This document shows, piece after piece, positions 42,646 through 52,559 of a stretch of DNA of 64,000 nt. The notes beneath the pieces are model-generated. The model saw nothing but the letters and a program-made list of their open reading frames with translations, did not search any database and had not been told where the DNA came from. Within the stretch, counting starts at the first letter, position 1. The number at the start of each line of letters is the position of its first letter. This stretch comes from Cellulophaga lytica DSM 7489. Lineage in GTDB: Bacteria; Bacteroidota; Bacteroidia; Flavobacteriales; Flavobacteriaceae. The position numbers and the translations under genes are program-made. Location: positions 384,501-448,500 of the forward strand of contig NC_015167.1 in assembly GCF_000190595.1 (NCBI RefSeq), read 5' to 3'.

Positions 42646-43737
42646 ATGAGTACAAAAATTAAAAGTGTAGAAACTAAGCTTTTTAAGGTTCCGTTACCAG
42701 AGGTTTTAAATGATGCCAAACACGGAGACCACACACATTTTGAGCTAGTAACCACTACCATTACTTTAGAAGATGGCAGTACAGGAACAGGCTACACCTA
42801 TACTGGCGGTAAAGGTGGGCACGCTATTAAAGCAATGGTAGAAAACGATTTTGCATCTGTTTTAATAGGTAAAGATGGTACAGACATAGATGGCTTGTAT
42901 GATTTTATGGAGTGGCATATTCACTACGTAGGTCGTGGTGGTATTGCATCATTTGCAATTTCTACTATAGATATTGCTCTTTGGGACATTAAATGCAAAA
43001 AAGCCAACCTTCCTTTATGGAAAATGGCCGGCGGAACAGACAACACTTGTAAAGCATATTGTGGTGGTATAGACTTACAGTTTCCTATAGAAAAACTTTT
43101 AAATAATATGAAAACCTATTTAGCTAACGGATTTAATGCTGTTAAAATAAAAATAGGAAGAGAAAATTTAGAAGAAGATTTAGAGCGTATAAAGGCAGTA
43201 AGAGAATTTGTTGGTCCGGATGTAACTTTTATGGTAGATGCCAACTACTCTATGACTGTTGAAAAAGCCATAAAAGCAATTGAAGGTTTTAAACAATACA
43301 ATATTACTTGGTTTGAAGAACCAATTATACCCGATAATTACAAAGGGTTTGCAGAAATAGTTGATAAAACAGGATTTCCTTTAGCTATGGGAGAAAACTT
43401 GCATACGATACACGAGTTTGAGTATGCTTTTAACCAAGCAAAGCTTTCTTTTATTCAACCAGATGCATCAAACTGTGGAGGAATTACAGGCTGGTTAAAA
43501 GCTGCACGTTTAGCAGACAAACACGGAGTTCCTGCTTGTTCCCATGGTATGCAAGAACTGCACGTGAGCTTAGTATCTGCACAACCAAACGCTGGGTGGC
43601 TAGAAGTACATAGTTTTCCTATAGATGAATATACTACAAGACCATTAGTAGTAGAAAATTATAGAGCTGTTGCTCCTAATACCCCTGGTACGGGAGTTGT
43701 ATTTAACTGGGAAAAACTAGCGCCTTATCAACAATAA
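42646..43737 (+). CDS. Enolase-superfamily enzyme, candidate 3,6-anhydro-L-galactonate cycloisomerase
   Basis: The 363-residue protein is a mandelate racemase-like member of the enolase superfamily. Acid/base Lys167 and Lys169 (KxK), metal ligands Asp198, Glu224 (WFEEP) and Glu250 (GEN), and His300 (CSHG) are in order. Cycloisomerisation of anhydrogalactonate opens the ring to give 2-keto-3-deoxy-L-galactonate. Its place after the aldehyde dehydrogenase, in an operon with GH117 nearby, makes this the most likely reaction. Other acid-sugar dehydratases of the family are the alternatives. Length is typical. Confidence 0.78.
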   Translation: MSTKIKSVETKLFKVPLPEVLNDAKHGDHTHFELVTTTITLEDGSTGTGYTYTGGKGGHAIKAMVENDFASVLIGKDGTDIDGLYDFMEWHIHYVGRGGIASFAISTIDIALWDIKCKKANLPLWKMAGGTDNTCKAYCGGIDLQFPIEKLLNNMKTYLANGFNAVKIKIGRENLEEDLERIKAVREFVGPDVTFMVDANYSMTVEKAIKAIEGFKQYNITWFEEPIIPDNYKGFAEIVDKTGFPLAMGENLHTIHEFEYAFNQAKLSFIQPDASNCGGITGWLKAARLADKHGVPACSHGMQELHVSLVSAQPNAGWLEVHSFPIDEYTTRPLVVENYRAVAPNTPGTGVVFNWEKLAPYQQ

Positions 43738-43748
43738 AAAATAATAGT

Positions 43749-44792
43749 ATGAAACCAATAAAAAGCAATTTTGGATCTCTAAATGAGCAAGAAATAGATT
43801 TGTATACATTAAAAAATGCAAACGGAATGGTTGTTAAAATAACCAATTACGGAGCAACAATTACGTCTATACAAGTGCCTAATGCTAAAGAAGAATTAGT
43901 AGAAATTGCTTGTGGATTTGATACTTTAGATGGTTATTTTTCTGATGAATACAAAAATAATGCTCCTTATTTTGGAAGTACCGTAGGTAGGTACTGCTCA
44001 CAAATTAAAGATGCTACGTTTATTTTAAACGGTAAAAAATATGAATTAGCAAAAAACTGTGGGCCCAATAATTTACATGGAGGTGCTGTTGGCTTTGATA
44101 AAAAAATATGGACAGTAGATACTACTTCTGCTAGTGAAAATAAATTAAAGTTATCTTTAGTAAGTAAAAATTTAGAAGAGGGCTTTCCTGGCAATGTTAA
44201 TGTATCTGTAACATTTACACTAACAAATAGTAATGAGTTAACCATTAGCTACAGTGCTACAACAGATGCAGACACACCATTATCATTAACAAACCATACG
44301 TATTTTAACTTATCTGGCTTTACCACATCTATAGAGAACCATACTGCACAAGTATATACTAATAAACGTTTAAAAATAGATGAAACTGGTGCCGCAACAG
44401 GAGAAATAATAGATGTATCTAATGCTGTGGATGATTTAACAAAGCCTAAGAAAATTGCAGACGCACACAATGCAATGAATGACGGTTTTGAACATTTTTA
44501 CGTTTTTGATACTACTGAAGATGAGGTAACAAAAGTAGCTACCATAGCTAATGAAAACGGACAATTAAGTGTTGATGTTTTTACTACAGAACCTTGCATG
44601 TTACTGTACACAGGTAAATACACCGCAGATAATCTTAAACGAGAAAACGGACTTAAATACGGAAAATACAAAGGATTTTGTTGTGAAACACACAGGTATC
44701 CTAACGGACCAAATATTAAAAACTCTCCAAAATCTATTACAAAAGCTGGTGAAAATTATAAGAGCACAACCGTCTTTAAATTTTCATTTTAA
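43749..44792 (+). CDS. galM: Galactose mutarotase (aldose 1-epimerase)
   Basis: The 347-residue enzyme has the galactose mutarotase fold. Motifs are ITNYGATITSIQVP, YFGSTVGRYCSQI, NNLHGGAVGFDKKIW, TNHTYFNLSG (catalytic His region) and the C-terminal CCETHRYPNGPN. It interconverts alpha and beta anomers of hexoses, supplying free galactose in the right form to downstream kinases after GH2 hydrolysis. No signal peptide, so cytoplasmic. It lies between the cycloisomerase gene (11 bases) and the permease gene (33 bases). Confidence 0.92.
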   Translation: MKPIKSNFGSLNEQEIDLYTLKNANGMVVKITNYGATITSIQVPNAKEELVEIACGFDTLDGYFSDEYKNNAPYFGSTVGRYCSQIKDATFILNGKKYELAKNCGPNNLHGGAVGFDKKIWTVDTTSASENKLKLSLVSKNLEEGFPGNVNVSVTFTLTNSNELTISYSATTDADTPLSLTNHTYFNLSGFTTSIENHTAQVYTNKRLKIDETGAATGEIIDVSNAVDDLTKPKKIADAHNAMNDGFEHFYVFDTTEDEVTKVATIANENGQLSVDVFTTEPCMLLYTGKYTADNLKRENGLKYGKYKGFCCETHRYPNGPNIKNSPKSITKAGENYKSTTVFKFSF

Positions 44793-44825
44793 CATAACTA
44801 ATTCACTCAAAAAAACAACCAAACT

Positions 44826-45839
44826 ATGACAGAAGGAGTATTACTAGCAATTTTTGCAGGATTAATGTTGGGCTTGTATGCCCTACCAGAAAAATTTACA
44901 AAAGATTTTAAGTACGAAAACACGTGGAGCTTATTCTTTTTACTTACCATGTTTGTGGTTCCTATAATAGCATCTGTATCACTAATAAAAGGATTTGGTG
45001 ATATTTTTGGAAATATGCCAACAGACATATGGATTAAAATGGGACTTACCAGCTTTTTATGGGGAGTTGGTGTAATGATGTGGAGTAAAGCAATTAACCA
45101 CATTGGCTTGTCCTTAGGCTTTTCTTTGTTTATTGGAACCATAATTTTGGTAGGTTCTGTATTGCCTTTTATTGAAGACGGCTTACCACCTACTAACAAA
45201 CTAACCATTATTTTAATTGGCTTATTAGTTGTTTTAGTTGGCATTTTTGCTAACGGAAAAGCTGGTTTTATTAGAGAAAAAGTAGAGAAAAGCACAGAAG
45301 AAAATACCGCTAAAAAAGGATCTATGGCCACAGGTATTTTAATAGCAGTAGTCGGTGGTTTACTTGCTACAGGTTTTAGTTATGCTAATGCAGCAGGAAG
45401 ACCTTATTTACACGAGGCTAGCCAAGCTGCAGGAAATGCAGAGTGGATAACTGCTGTTGCTGTTATGTTCCCAATTTTTATTAGTGGGGGTATTGTAATG
45501 ACGGCCTATTTTTTATGGCAATTAAATAGTAAAAAAGCTTGGGGGGATTTTAAAACTCCAGCTTTTGGCAAAAACTTTGTATTAATACTAGTAATGGCAT
45601 TTTTTCATTATGCTGCTTCTGCCCTATTCGCCTTTGCTGCCTACAAATTAGGAGCTTCTGGCAACACTGTTGGTTATGCCATTTTTAACACCTCATGTGT
45701 TGCCACTGCAATTGTAAGTGGTATTATTACCAAAGAATGGATTAACGCCTCTAAAAAAGCACGAAACTTTTTATACCTAGGTCTTAGCTGTATGGTAATT
45801 GGTATTGTAATAGTTGCATATAGCAACAGTATATCTTAA
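44826..45839 (+). CDS. RhaT-like sugar permease
   Basis: The 337-residue membrane protein has about ten helices and resembles the L-rhamnose-proton symporter RhaT group of the drug/metabolite transporter superfamily. It has EGVLLAIFAGLMLGLYALPEKFTKDFKYENTW at the N-terminus and GVMMWSKAINHIGLSLGFSLFIG. It would import a deoxy or anhydro sugar; L-AHG or galactose is likely because it ends the L-AHG operon. The actual substrate is unproven. A bidirectional terminator lies after it, and the next gene is convergent. Confidence 0.82.
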   Translation: MTEGVLLAIFAGLMLGLYALPEKFTKDFKYENTWSLFFLLTMFVVPIIASVSLIKGFGDIFGNMPTDIWIKMGLTSFLWGVGVMMWSKAINHIGLSLGFSLFIGTIILVGSVLPFIEDGLPPTNKLTIILIGLLVVLVGIFANGKAGFIREKVEKSTEENTAKKGSMATGILIAVVGGLLATGFSYANAAGRPYLHEASQAAGNAEWITAVAVMFPIFISGGIVMTAYFLWQLNSKKAWGDFKTPAFGKNFVLILVMAFFHYAASALFAFAAYKLGASGNTVGYAIFNTSCVATAIVSGIITKEWINASKKARNFLYLGLSCMVIGIVIVAYSNSIS

Positions 45840-45871
45840 AAAAAATTAGAGTTAGTTTTTAGTTTTTGCAA

Positions 45872-45899
45872 AAAAGACCCGCAATTATGCGGGTCTTTT
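45872..45899. terminator. Bidirectional terminator
   Basis: AAAAGACCCGCA pairs perfectly with TGCGGGTCTTTT around ATTA, between the convergent L-AHG and L-galactose operons. Confidence 0.9.
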
Positions 45900-45975
45900 A
45901 CTCTTTACTAAAAAAAATTAAACTGTTAGTAAAACAGCTTAAACACTAACAAAAAGAACTAAAAAAAACTAATTT

Positions 45976-46317
45976 TTACAATTGAAATATCTTCTCTAAA
46001 GCAATCCACTTTTCTCCTTTTTTTGCCCAAGGCAACTCTTGCTGGTACTTCCACATTAAGTTTTCCCACTCTTGTACTTTAGGATTATTAGCATCCATTT
46101 CTGCCTTTTTTTTGGCATTAAAAGTAGCATCTACCTCCATAATCATAAACATTCTATTGCCTGTAAGGTATATTTGCATATCTACAATACCTGCATCTTT
46201 TATACTCTTAGTAATCTCTGGCCAAGCTTTGCCCTTTGCGTGGTACGCCTTATATTCTTCAATAAGCTTAGAATCGTTTTTTAGGTCGCAAGAGTAACAA
46301 TATCTTTTGGTTTGCAT
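45976..46317 (-). CDS. L-rhamnose/L-fucose mutarotase-like protein (RhaM family)
   Basis: The 113-residue protein matches the RhaM/DUF718 family (QTKRYCYSCDLKNDSKLIEEYKAYHAKGKAWPE, IYLTGNRMFMIMEVDATF and WEN-LMWKYQQ). Family enzymes mutarotate L-rhamnose or L-fucose pyranoses. In this operon, next to a fucose-type permease and dehydrogenase, its substrate is probably L-galactose, which differs from L-fucose only by a hydroxyl at carbon 6. It is the last gene of the minus-strand operon, 1 base after the permease gene. Confidence 0.85.
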   Translation of the reverse strand: MQTKRYCYSCDLKNDSKLIEEYKAYHAKGKAWPEITKSIKDAGIVDMQIYLTGNRMFMIMEVDATFNAKKKAEMDANNPKVQEWENLMWKYQQELPWAKKGEKWIALEKIFQL

Positions 46318-46318
46318 T

Positions 46319-47659
46319 TTATATTTTTTTTGAGGATTTATAGGTTACATAGCCGTAAGCAGTAACCACTGATAAACATATAAGTGGTAGTATAAATGAA
46401 AAGTTAATTTCTGGAATAAATCCTAATATTTTTACATCTGAAAAACCAGGACCGCCCCAGTCTAAAATTCCACCTTGTAAAACCGGCATTAAAGCACCGC
46501 CAACAATGGCCATTACCAAGCCAGCAGATCCTATTTTAGCCTCGTCTCCCATATCTTTAAGTGCTATGCCATAAATGGTAGGAAACATAATAGACATAAA
46601 TAAAGATATACCCACTAAAGAGTACAAGCCTAATTGCCCTTGTAATAAAATTGCTCCTGCAGAAAATAGTACTCCGCCTAAACCAAATAATAACAGTACA
46701 CGAGATGGGTTTAAGGTTTTCATTAAAGCTGTACCAATCCACCTGCCTGTTAAAAAAATAACCATAGCTGCTACATTATACCAAGTAGCCGTTAAGGCTT
46801 CATTTGCTGGCAAACCTTCATTTATATTATCTACGTATTGAAAAATATAGGTCCAACACATAATTTGTGCTCCCACATAAAATGCTTGAGCTATTACACC
46901 AAAAATGTAATTTTTATTTGAGAACAGTTTTTTAAAAGAATCTGAGATAGACATTTTATCACCATCTACAGATTTAGGAATTTTAATGAATAAAATAATT
47001 GCCATAATACATAAAACTACTACTCCAAGTATAATATATGGCACGCTAATTACACTTAAGTCATTTTCTCTAATTACCGCCTTTGCAGATGAGGATAACC
47101 CGTCATAAATTAATTCCCCTGCTTCATTTTTATCATCAGAACGTAGTGCAGAAATAACAAACTGTTGAGCAACTATCATTCCTATTAAAGAACCAATAGG
47201 ATTAAATGCTTGTGCTAAGTTTAAACGTTGCGTTGCTGTTTCTTTTGCTCCTAATGATAAAATTAGTGGGTTAGATGTAGTCTCTAAAAAAGCTAAACCA
47301 CATGTTATAACCCATAGCGATATTAAAAAGTAATTAAACTCCTGAAAAGCTGCTGCCGGATAAAATAAAAAAGCACCTATAGCATACAAGCATAACCCTA
47401 ATACAATACCAGATTTATAACTGTATTTTCTTATAAATAAAGCTGCAGGTAATGCCATAAAAAAATAACCAAAGTAAAAAGCAAACTGCACTAACGATGC
47501 CTGCATATTAGACAATTCTGGCATTACTTTTTTAAATGCAGAAACCATAGGGTTGGTTAAGTCATTTGCAATTCCCCATAAAGCAAATAAAGAGGTTATC
47601 ATTATAAAAGGAAATAACAATTCCTTTTTTACTATAGGTTTATTGTTGGTTGAGTTCAT
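46319..47659 (-). CDS. fucP: FucP-like L-fucose:proton symporter
   Basis: The 446-residue permease has 12 predicted helices and belongs to the FucP branch of the major facilitator superfamily. Landmarks are LFPFIMITSLFALWGIANDLTNPMVSAFKKVMPE, ASLVQFAFYFGYFFMALPAALFIRKYSYK and AQAFNPIGSLIGMIVAQQFVIS. FucP carries L-fucose and accepts L-galactose, D-arabinose and related sugars. Given the pathway that follows, L-galactose uptake is the main inference. Upstream, 94 bases separate it from the SDR gene, where an internal promoter could lie. Confidence 0.88.
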   Translation of the reverse strand: MNSTNNKPIVKKELLFPFIMITSLFALWGIANDLTNPMVSAFKKVMPELSNMQASLVQFAFYFGYFFMALPAALFIRKYSYKSGIVLGLCLYAIGAFLFYPAAAFQEFNYFLISLWVITCGLAFLETTSNPLILSLGAKETATQRLNLAQAFNPIGSLIGMIVAQQFVISALRSDDKNEAGELIYDGLSSSAKAVIRENDLSVISVPYIILGVVVLCIMAIILFIKIPKSVDGDKMSISDSFKKLFSNKNYIFGVIAQAFYVGAQIMCWTYIFQYVDNINEGLPANEALTATWYNVAAMVIFLTGRWIGTALMKTLNPSRVLLLFGLGGVLFSAGAILLQGQLGLYSLVGISLFMSIMFPTIYGIALKDMGDEAKIGSAGLVMAIVGGALMPVLQGGILDWGGPGFSDVKILGFIPEINFSFILPLICLSVVTAYGYVTYKSSKKI

Positions 47660-47753
47660 AATACAGGTTAATTACTTTAGTATAAAATTAAAAATGACAG
47701 CTGTTAAAAAGGGCTACTTCTGGCTTAAATAGCAGAACAAATGATTTTATGTG

Positions 47754-48545
47754 CTATTCTGTTAACAAAGACCTATCTAAATGAACATAACCACCATCTA
47801 CAGTAATAAACTGTCCTGTTGTGTGTGATGATTTTGAAGATATTGTAAACAAACATTGGTCTGCTATTTCAGCAGGCATTGTCATCCTATTTTCTAATGG
47901 TATCTTTTTTACAATAGATTGAAGCTTGTCTTCTCCGTTTTCTAAGGTTTTAATCCAAGCCTCATAAGCAGGTGTCCAACTTTCTGCAATAACAATGGCA
48001 TTAGAGCGTATGCCGTACTTAATTAAATCTACTGCCCACTCACGTGTTAAGCCAAACACACCTCCTTTAGATGCAGCATAACCAGATGTGCCTCCTTGGC
48101 CTGTAAGTGCTACTTTAGACCCTATATTTAAAATATTACCCTTGGCTTTTTTTAGCATTGGCAAACAGTATTTTGCCATTGCAAAATAACTTACCATATT
48201 AAGCTTAAGAGAATACATAAAATCTTCTATAGGAGCATTTAAACCTGCACCATCATTAACACCAACATTATTTATTAAGGCATCAATTTTACCGTATTTT
48301 TTTTCTATTATTTTAGCTGCTGCTTCAATTTGTATGTGGTCTGATAAATCTGTTTTTACAAACAAAGCATCTATACCCTTTTCTTTAAGTTCTTTTTCAT
48401 ATCCAAAACCTCTATCATTTCTACAAACTATAACTGGTATTGCGCCCTCTGCCGCTAAATGCTGCACTATTGTTTCTCCTATACTACCTTTTATACCTGC
48501 AGCGCCTGTTACTACAACTACTTTATCTTTTAATCCTAAATCCAT
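47754..48545 (-). CDS. L-fucose/L-galactose dehydrogenase (SDR)
   Basis: The 263-residue SDR has VVTGAAGIKGSIGE as the cofactor loop, NNVG at 92-95, and the catalytic Ser143, Tyr156 and Lys160. The C-terminal VDGGYVHLDRSL is typical of flavobacterial L-fucose dehydrogenases. It would oxidise the anomeric carbon of L-fucose or L-galactose to a 1,5-lactone, which the neighbouring amidohydrolase opens. The pathway context (tagaturonate reductase, altronate dehydratase) favours L-galactose. Spacing of 10 bases to the lactonase gene. Confidence 0.85.
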   Translation of the reverse strand: MDLGLKDKVVVVTGAAGIKGSIGETIVQHLAAEGAIPVIVCRNDRGFGYEKELKEKGIDALFVKTDLSDHIQIEAAAKIIEKKYGKIDALINNVGVNDGAGLNAPIEDFMYSLKLNMVSYFAMAKYCLPMLKKAKGNILNIGSKVALTGQGGTSGYAASKGGVFGLTREWAVDLIKYGIRSNAIVIAESWTPAYEAWIKTLENGEDKLQSIVKKIPLENRMTMPAEIADQCLFTISSKSSHTTGQFITVDGGYVHLDRSLLTE

Positions 48546-48555
48546 TTTATATCTT

Positions 48556-49383
48556 TTATAAATTATAAAATTTTACAGCATTTAACCCAAGTATCTTTTC
48601 TTGATCTTCTGCACTCAATTGGGAAATAAAATCTGTAACTAACTCTTTTACTCTTTTATAGTTACCTGCTACTAAACACACAGGCCAATCTGACCCAAAT
48701 AATAACCTATCTGCTCCAAATGCTTTTAAAACCAACTGCATATAAGGCTTTATAGTTTCTGATGTCCACGTTTTATAATCTGCTTCTGTTACCATACCAG
48801 ATAGTTTGCAGTACACGTTTTGTTGGGCGCCAATTGCCAACATTAAGTTTGCCCAACCATCATAAAAACCATCTTTTATATATGGTTTAGCAATATGGTC
48901 TATAACAAAGTTTATTTTAGGGAACTTTTTCACAAACTCTAACACTGCTCCCAATTGATGGGGAAACACTAAAATATCATACGTAAAATTGTATTGTTCT
49001 AATTGAGCAATTCCGTTTAAAAAATTGGATCTTAATAAAAAATTATGGTCTGGCTCTCCTTGTACTACGTGCCTAAACCCTTTTATTATTTTTATTTTAC
49101 TGTAATGATCTAAAACCTCATTTATGTTATCTGCTCTAAAATCTACCCAACCAACAATACCTTTTATAAAGTTATTTTTAGATGCCAAGTCTATTAAAAA
49201 GTCATTTTCTAGTGTAGTTTGGTCTGCCTGTACAGCTACACAACCATCTATATTATTTTCTAAATAAACTTTCTTTAGTTTAGCTGGCATAAAATCTTTT
49301 CTAATTACAGCCATAGTATCATCTATCCAACTATGTTTTGTTGGTTCATACTTCCAAAAGTGTTGATGAGCATCTATTATCAT
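48556..49383 (-). CDS. Amidohydrolase-family sugar-acid lactonase
   Basis: The 275-residue protein has the amidohydrolase start IDAHQHFWKY (metal-binding His5 and His7), FVIDHIAKPY and FGSDWPVC. It resembles L-fuconolactonases, such as the amidohydrolases that open L-fucono-1,5-lactone. Here the likely substrate is L-galactono-1,5-lactone, giving L-galactonate. It lies 1 base before the uxaB gene and 10 bases after the SDR gene, in one operon. Family assignment is firm; substrate is inferred. Confidence 0.85.
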   Translation of the reverse strand: MIIDAHQHFWKYEPTKHSWIDDTMAVIRKDFMPAKLKKVYLENNIDGCVAVQADQTTLENDFLIDLASKNNFIKGIVGWVDFRADNINEVLDHYSKIKIIKGFRHVVQGEPDHNFLLRSNFLNGIAQLEQYNFTYDILVFPHQLGAVLEFVKKFPKINFVIDHIAKPYIKDGFYDGWANLMLAIGAQQNVYCKLSGMVTEADYKTWTSETIKPYMQLVLKAFGADRLLFGSDWPVCLVAGNYKRVKELVTDFISQLSAEDQEKILGLNAVKFYNL

Positions 49384-49384
49384 A

Positions 49385-50863
49385 TTAGTTTTCTATTTTT
49401 CTTAAACATTCTTCTACTCCATATTCATCAATAGCCGTAATGCTTTTAGCAATAAAATCTACCAGTCCTTTATACTTTGTTAAATCTTCTCCTACTATGG
49501 TTTTATTAGCTAAGGTGTGTGCAACCAAATCTGTTACAGATTGTGATTTATTATCTACCATTTTCCATTGGTTTTCAAAAAATTTTAAAACCAACTTATC
49601 ATCAGTAACAGCAATAACTTCTCCATTAAAACTACCTTTATAAAAACGAATTAAACTAGCTAATGAAAAAGCAATACGTTTAGGAAAAGAACCGTGTAAC
49701 TGGTTATAATCTTTAAATGCTGGCAATAATCTAGATTGAAATTTTGAGGTACTATTTAATGATATTGCAATTAAAAAATGTTGAAGTGTAGGGTTCTTAA
49801 ACCTGTCTACCACAGCATCTATAAAAGCATCTATTTCATTTGAAGAAAACTTGGTTAACGTAGGTTTAATTTCTGTAGCTAAAATTTGAAAAATATGATT
49901 GCTAACCACTTCATTATCCATACTTTCCTTTACCGTTCTTAAGCCGGCTAAATAACCAACCGGAACTAAAGAAGTATGTGCACCATTTAAAATACGTACT
50001 TTCATTTCTCGGTAATCGTGTAAATTATCTACAAACTGTACGTTTAAATCTGTTTTAGAAAAAGGCAATTCTTTTTGTACCAATGCATTTGCCTTAATTA
50101 CCCAGCTATGGTACTCTTCACCAGCAACTAAAAGTTTATCTTTAAAACCTGTTTTTTCCTCTAAAAATGGAGCTCTGTCTGTAGGATAACCAGATACTAT
50201 ACGGTCTACCAGTGTGCTACAAAAATGGTTGCAATTTAAAATCCAGTCTATAAACTCTTGTTTTATTTGCCAATGTTTTGCATACTGTATAACTGTTTCT
50301 TTTAAAGCCTCACCATTATCTTCTATTAACTCACAAGGCAATAAAATACAGCCTTTATCCTTGTCTCCATTAAAATAACTATACCTGTGATACAGCCACA
50401 ATGTTAGTTTTGCAGGAAATTCTTTAGGAGGACAATCTGTAATTTTATCATTTTCAGAAAACTGAATTCCGGCTTCTGTTGTATTAGAAACTATAAATCG
50501 TAATTCTGGTAACTCTGCCAATGCCAAATACTTATCCCATTCTGTATAAGGCTGAATAATGGTACTTATAGATTCTACTAAAGTAACTTCTGATACTGTT
50601 TTCCCATTTTTAATACCATCTAAGGCTACAGTAAACAAACCGTTTTGCTCTCTAAGAGCAGTATAATCTCCTGTTTCTGTTGGTTTAACTACAGCTACAC
50701 TACCATTAAACGCTGTTGTTTTGTTTAGTACATCAAACATCCAATCACAAAAGGCACGCAAAAAGTTACCTCCGCCAAATTGCATAACACGTATGGGATG
50801 TATAACTGGTTTTTGAGCTGTATGCCTATCCAATAATTGTATTGATTTTTCTTTTGTTGCCAT
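49385..50863 (-). CDS. uxaB: Tagaturonate reductase
   Basis: The start is ATG at 50863, giving 492 residues; the frame continues upstream into the 3' end of uxaA but without a plausible start. The enzyme belongs to the mannitol dehydrogenase family (N-terminal IRVMQFGGGNFLRAFCDWMFDVLN, central LNGAHTSLVPVGYLAGLRTV). UxaB reduces D-tagaturonate to D-altronate with NADH. Between the lactonase and uxaA it provides the step from tagaturonate, the keto acid made from L-galactonate, to altronate. Confidence 0.9.
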   Translation of the reverse strand: MATKEKSIQLLDRHTAQKPVIHPIRVMQFGGGNFLRAFCDWMFDVLNKTTAFNGSVAVVKPTETGDYTALREQNGLFTVALDGIKNGKTVSEVTLVESISTIIQPYTEWDKYLALAELPELRFIVSNTTEAGIQFSENDKITDCPPKEFPAKLTLWLYHRYSYFNGDKDKGCILLPCELIEDNGEALKETVIQYAKHWQIKQEFIDWILNCNHFCSTLVDRIVSGYPTDRAPFLEEKTGFKDKLLVAGEEYHSWVIKANALVQKELPFSKTDLNVQFVDNLHDYREMKVRILNGAHTSLVPVGYLAGLRTVKESMDNEVVSNHIFQILATEIKPTLTKFSSNEIDAFIDAVVDRFKNPTLQHFLIAISLNSTSKFQSRLLPAFKDYNQLHGSFPKRIAFSLASLIRFYKGSFNGEVIAVTDDKLVLKFFENQWKMVDNKSQSVTDLVAHTLANKTIVGEDLTKYKGLVDFIAKSITAIDEYGVEECLRKIEN

Positions 50864-50897
50864 TTTTACAATGCGTTGTTTACTACGTAAATAGTAT

Positions 50898-52550
50898 TTA
50901 TAAAGAAACTCCTCTCTTCCACGGAATAAAGTCGTTATTGCCATGTATTACTGCTTTTGATGCTAGTTCTCCACTAGCAACTTTTATAATATGTTCTAAT
51001 ATTTTTTCACCCATAGTTTCTATGGTATCCTCGCCACTAATTACAGTACCTGCATTTATATCTATAATATCTTGCATACGTTGGTATAAGTTGGTATTAC
51101 TAGACATTTTTAAAACAGGTGCAACTGGGTTTCCGGTGGGTGTTCCTAAGCCAGTTGTAAATACTACTACATTACAACCAGAACCAACCAAGCCTGTAGT
51201 TGACTCTACATCATTACCTGGTGTGCACAATAAATTTAAACCCGGTTTTGTAACCTGCTCTGTATAATCTAACACGCTAACAACAGGAGATGTACCTCCT
51301 TTTTTGGCTGCTCCTGCAGATTTCATTGCGTCTGTTATTAAACCATCTTTAATATTTCCGGGAGACGGATTGTTTTCAAAACCAGAACCAACAGCAACTG
51401 CTGCTGCTGAGTACGCTCTCATTAAATTGTAAAACTTTTTAGAATCCTCTTCTGTTACACACCTATTAATTATTTCTTGCTCTACGCCGTTTAACTCTGG
51501 AAACTCTGCTAAAACAGGACTACCGCCTAAAGCCACTAATAAATCTGACGCATAACCTAAAGCTGGGTTTGCAGATATTCCTGAAAACCCATCAGAGCCA
51601 CCACACTCTAACCCTAAAACAAGTTTATGTAATGGTGCTGGTTTACGGGTAATTTTATTAGCTTCTATTAAACCTAAAAATGTATGCTTAACAGCTTCTT
51701 CTATAAAGTTACGCTCACTTAAACTACGCTGTTGCTCTAAATAATATACTGGTTTGGTAGTGCTGGGGTCTATAGCCAAAATAGCTTCTTGCATCATAGA
51801 AATTTGTGCATTTTGACACCCTAAACTTAAAATTGTAGCACCTGCAACATTTGGGTTGCATATATAACCTGCTAATAATTTACATAAGGTTTCAGAGTCT
51901 TGACGTATACCGCCACAACCACCATCATGCTTTAAAAATTTAATTCCGTCTACATTAGGAAATACCCTATTTTTAGCCATTTCCTCGTGACTGGTAATAA
52001 TTGGAGTATTTAAAATATCATCTTTATGGGCTCTTGCTTTATACTGCTTAATTAAAGCATCTGTATCTACAGCAAAATCTTTTTTTGTTTGGTAGCCTAG
52101 TTTCTCTGCAAGTGCAGCTTCTATAACATCAATATTTCTGTTCTCACAAAAAGTTAGTGGTATTACCAACCAGTAATTGGCAGTACCTACTTTACCATCT
52201 TTTCTATGATATCCATTAAATGTTTTGTCTTTAAACTTAGATATGTTTGGCGTACTCCAAACAAACTCCTTTTTTTGATTGGTAAAGTCTGATGATGCGT
52301 GTTTTATATTTTCTGTTGTAATTGCACTACCTGCTTTAATTGTTGTGGTTGCTTTACCTATTAAAACCCCATACATAAAAATTTTATCTGCAGGGTTAAA
52401 GTCGTGTAAAGCAAACTTATGTTTTTGCTTTATGTCTTGTTGTAAAACTATTTGTTTGCCTGCAATAGTTACTACTGTACCTTTACTTAATGCTGTAATG
52501 GCAACTATAATATTATCTTTAGCATCTATTTGTATGTAGTTTTTAGACAT
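50898..52550 (-). CDS. uxaA: Altronate dehydratase
   Basis: The 550-residue protein joins an N-terminal SAF-like domain (about 1-90) and the large dehydratase domain of UxaA/GarD. Motifs include GYHRKDGKVGTANYWLVIPLTFCENRN, SLGCQNAQ, GLECGGSDGFSGISANPALG and CTPGNDVESTTGLVGSGCNVVVFTTGLGTPTGNPVAPVLK. It dehydrates D-altronate to KDG. Such proteins also serve as fuconate dehydratases in fucose routes, so L-fuconate is an alternative substrate. The gap to uxaB is 34 bases. Confidence 0.9.
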   Translation of the reverse strand: MSKNYIQIDAKDNIIVAITALSKGTVVTIAGKQIVLQQDIKQKHKFALHDFNPADKIFMYGVLIGKATTTIKAGSAITTENIKHASSDFTNQKKEFVWSTPNISKFKDKTFNGYHRKDGKVGTANYWLVIPLTFCENRNIDVIEAALAEKLGYQTKKDFAVDTDALIKQYKARAHKDDILNTPIITSHEEMAKNRVFPNVDGIKFLKHDGGCGGIRQDSETLCKLLAGYICNPNVAGATILSLGCQNAQISMMQEAILAIDPSTTKPVYYLEQQRSLSERNFIEEAVKHTFLGLIEANKITRKPAPLHKLVLGLECGGSDGFSGISANPALGYASDLLVALGGSPVLAEFPELNGVEQEIINRCVTEEDSKKFYNLMRAYSAAAVAVGSGFENNPSPGNIKDGLITDAMKSAGAAKKGGTSPVVSVLDYTEQVTKPGLNLLCTPGNDVESTTGLVGSGCNVVVFTTGLGTPTGNPVAPVLKMSSNTNLYQRMQDIIDINAGTVISGEDTIETMGEKILEHIIKVASGELASKAVIHGNNDFIPWKRGVSL

Positions 52551-52559
52551 TACTATTTT

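Noticed and set aside
37928-45839. Carrageenan (D-anhydrogalactose) locus
   Set aside because: No GH127/GH129-type gene and no GH16 kappa-carrageenase were seen, while GH117 is typical of agar. D-AHG cannot be fully excluded for the aldehyde dehydrogenase.
50864-50944. uxaB start at 50944, inside uxaA
   Set aside because: It overlaps uxaA by 46 bases and adds 27 non-homologous residues; ATG 50863 gives the usual N-terminus.
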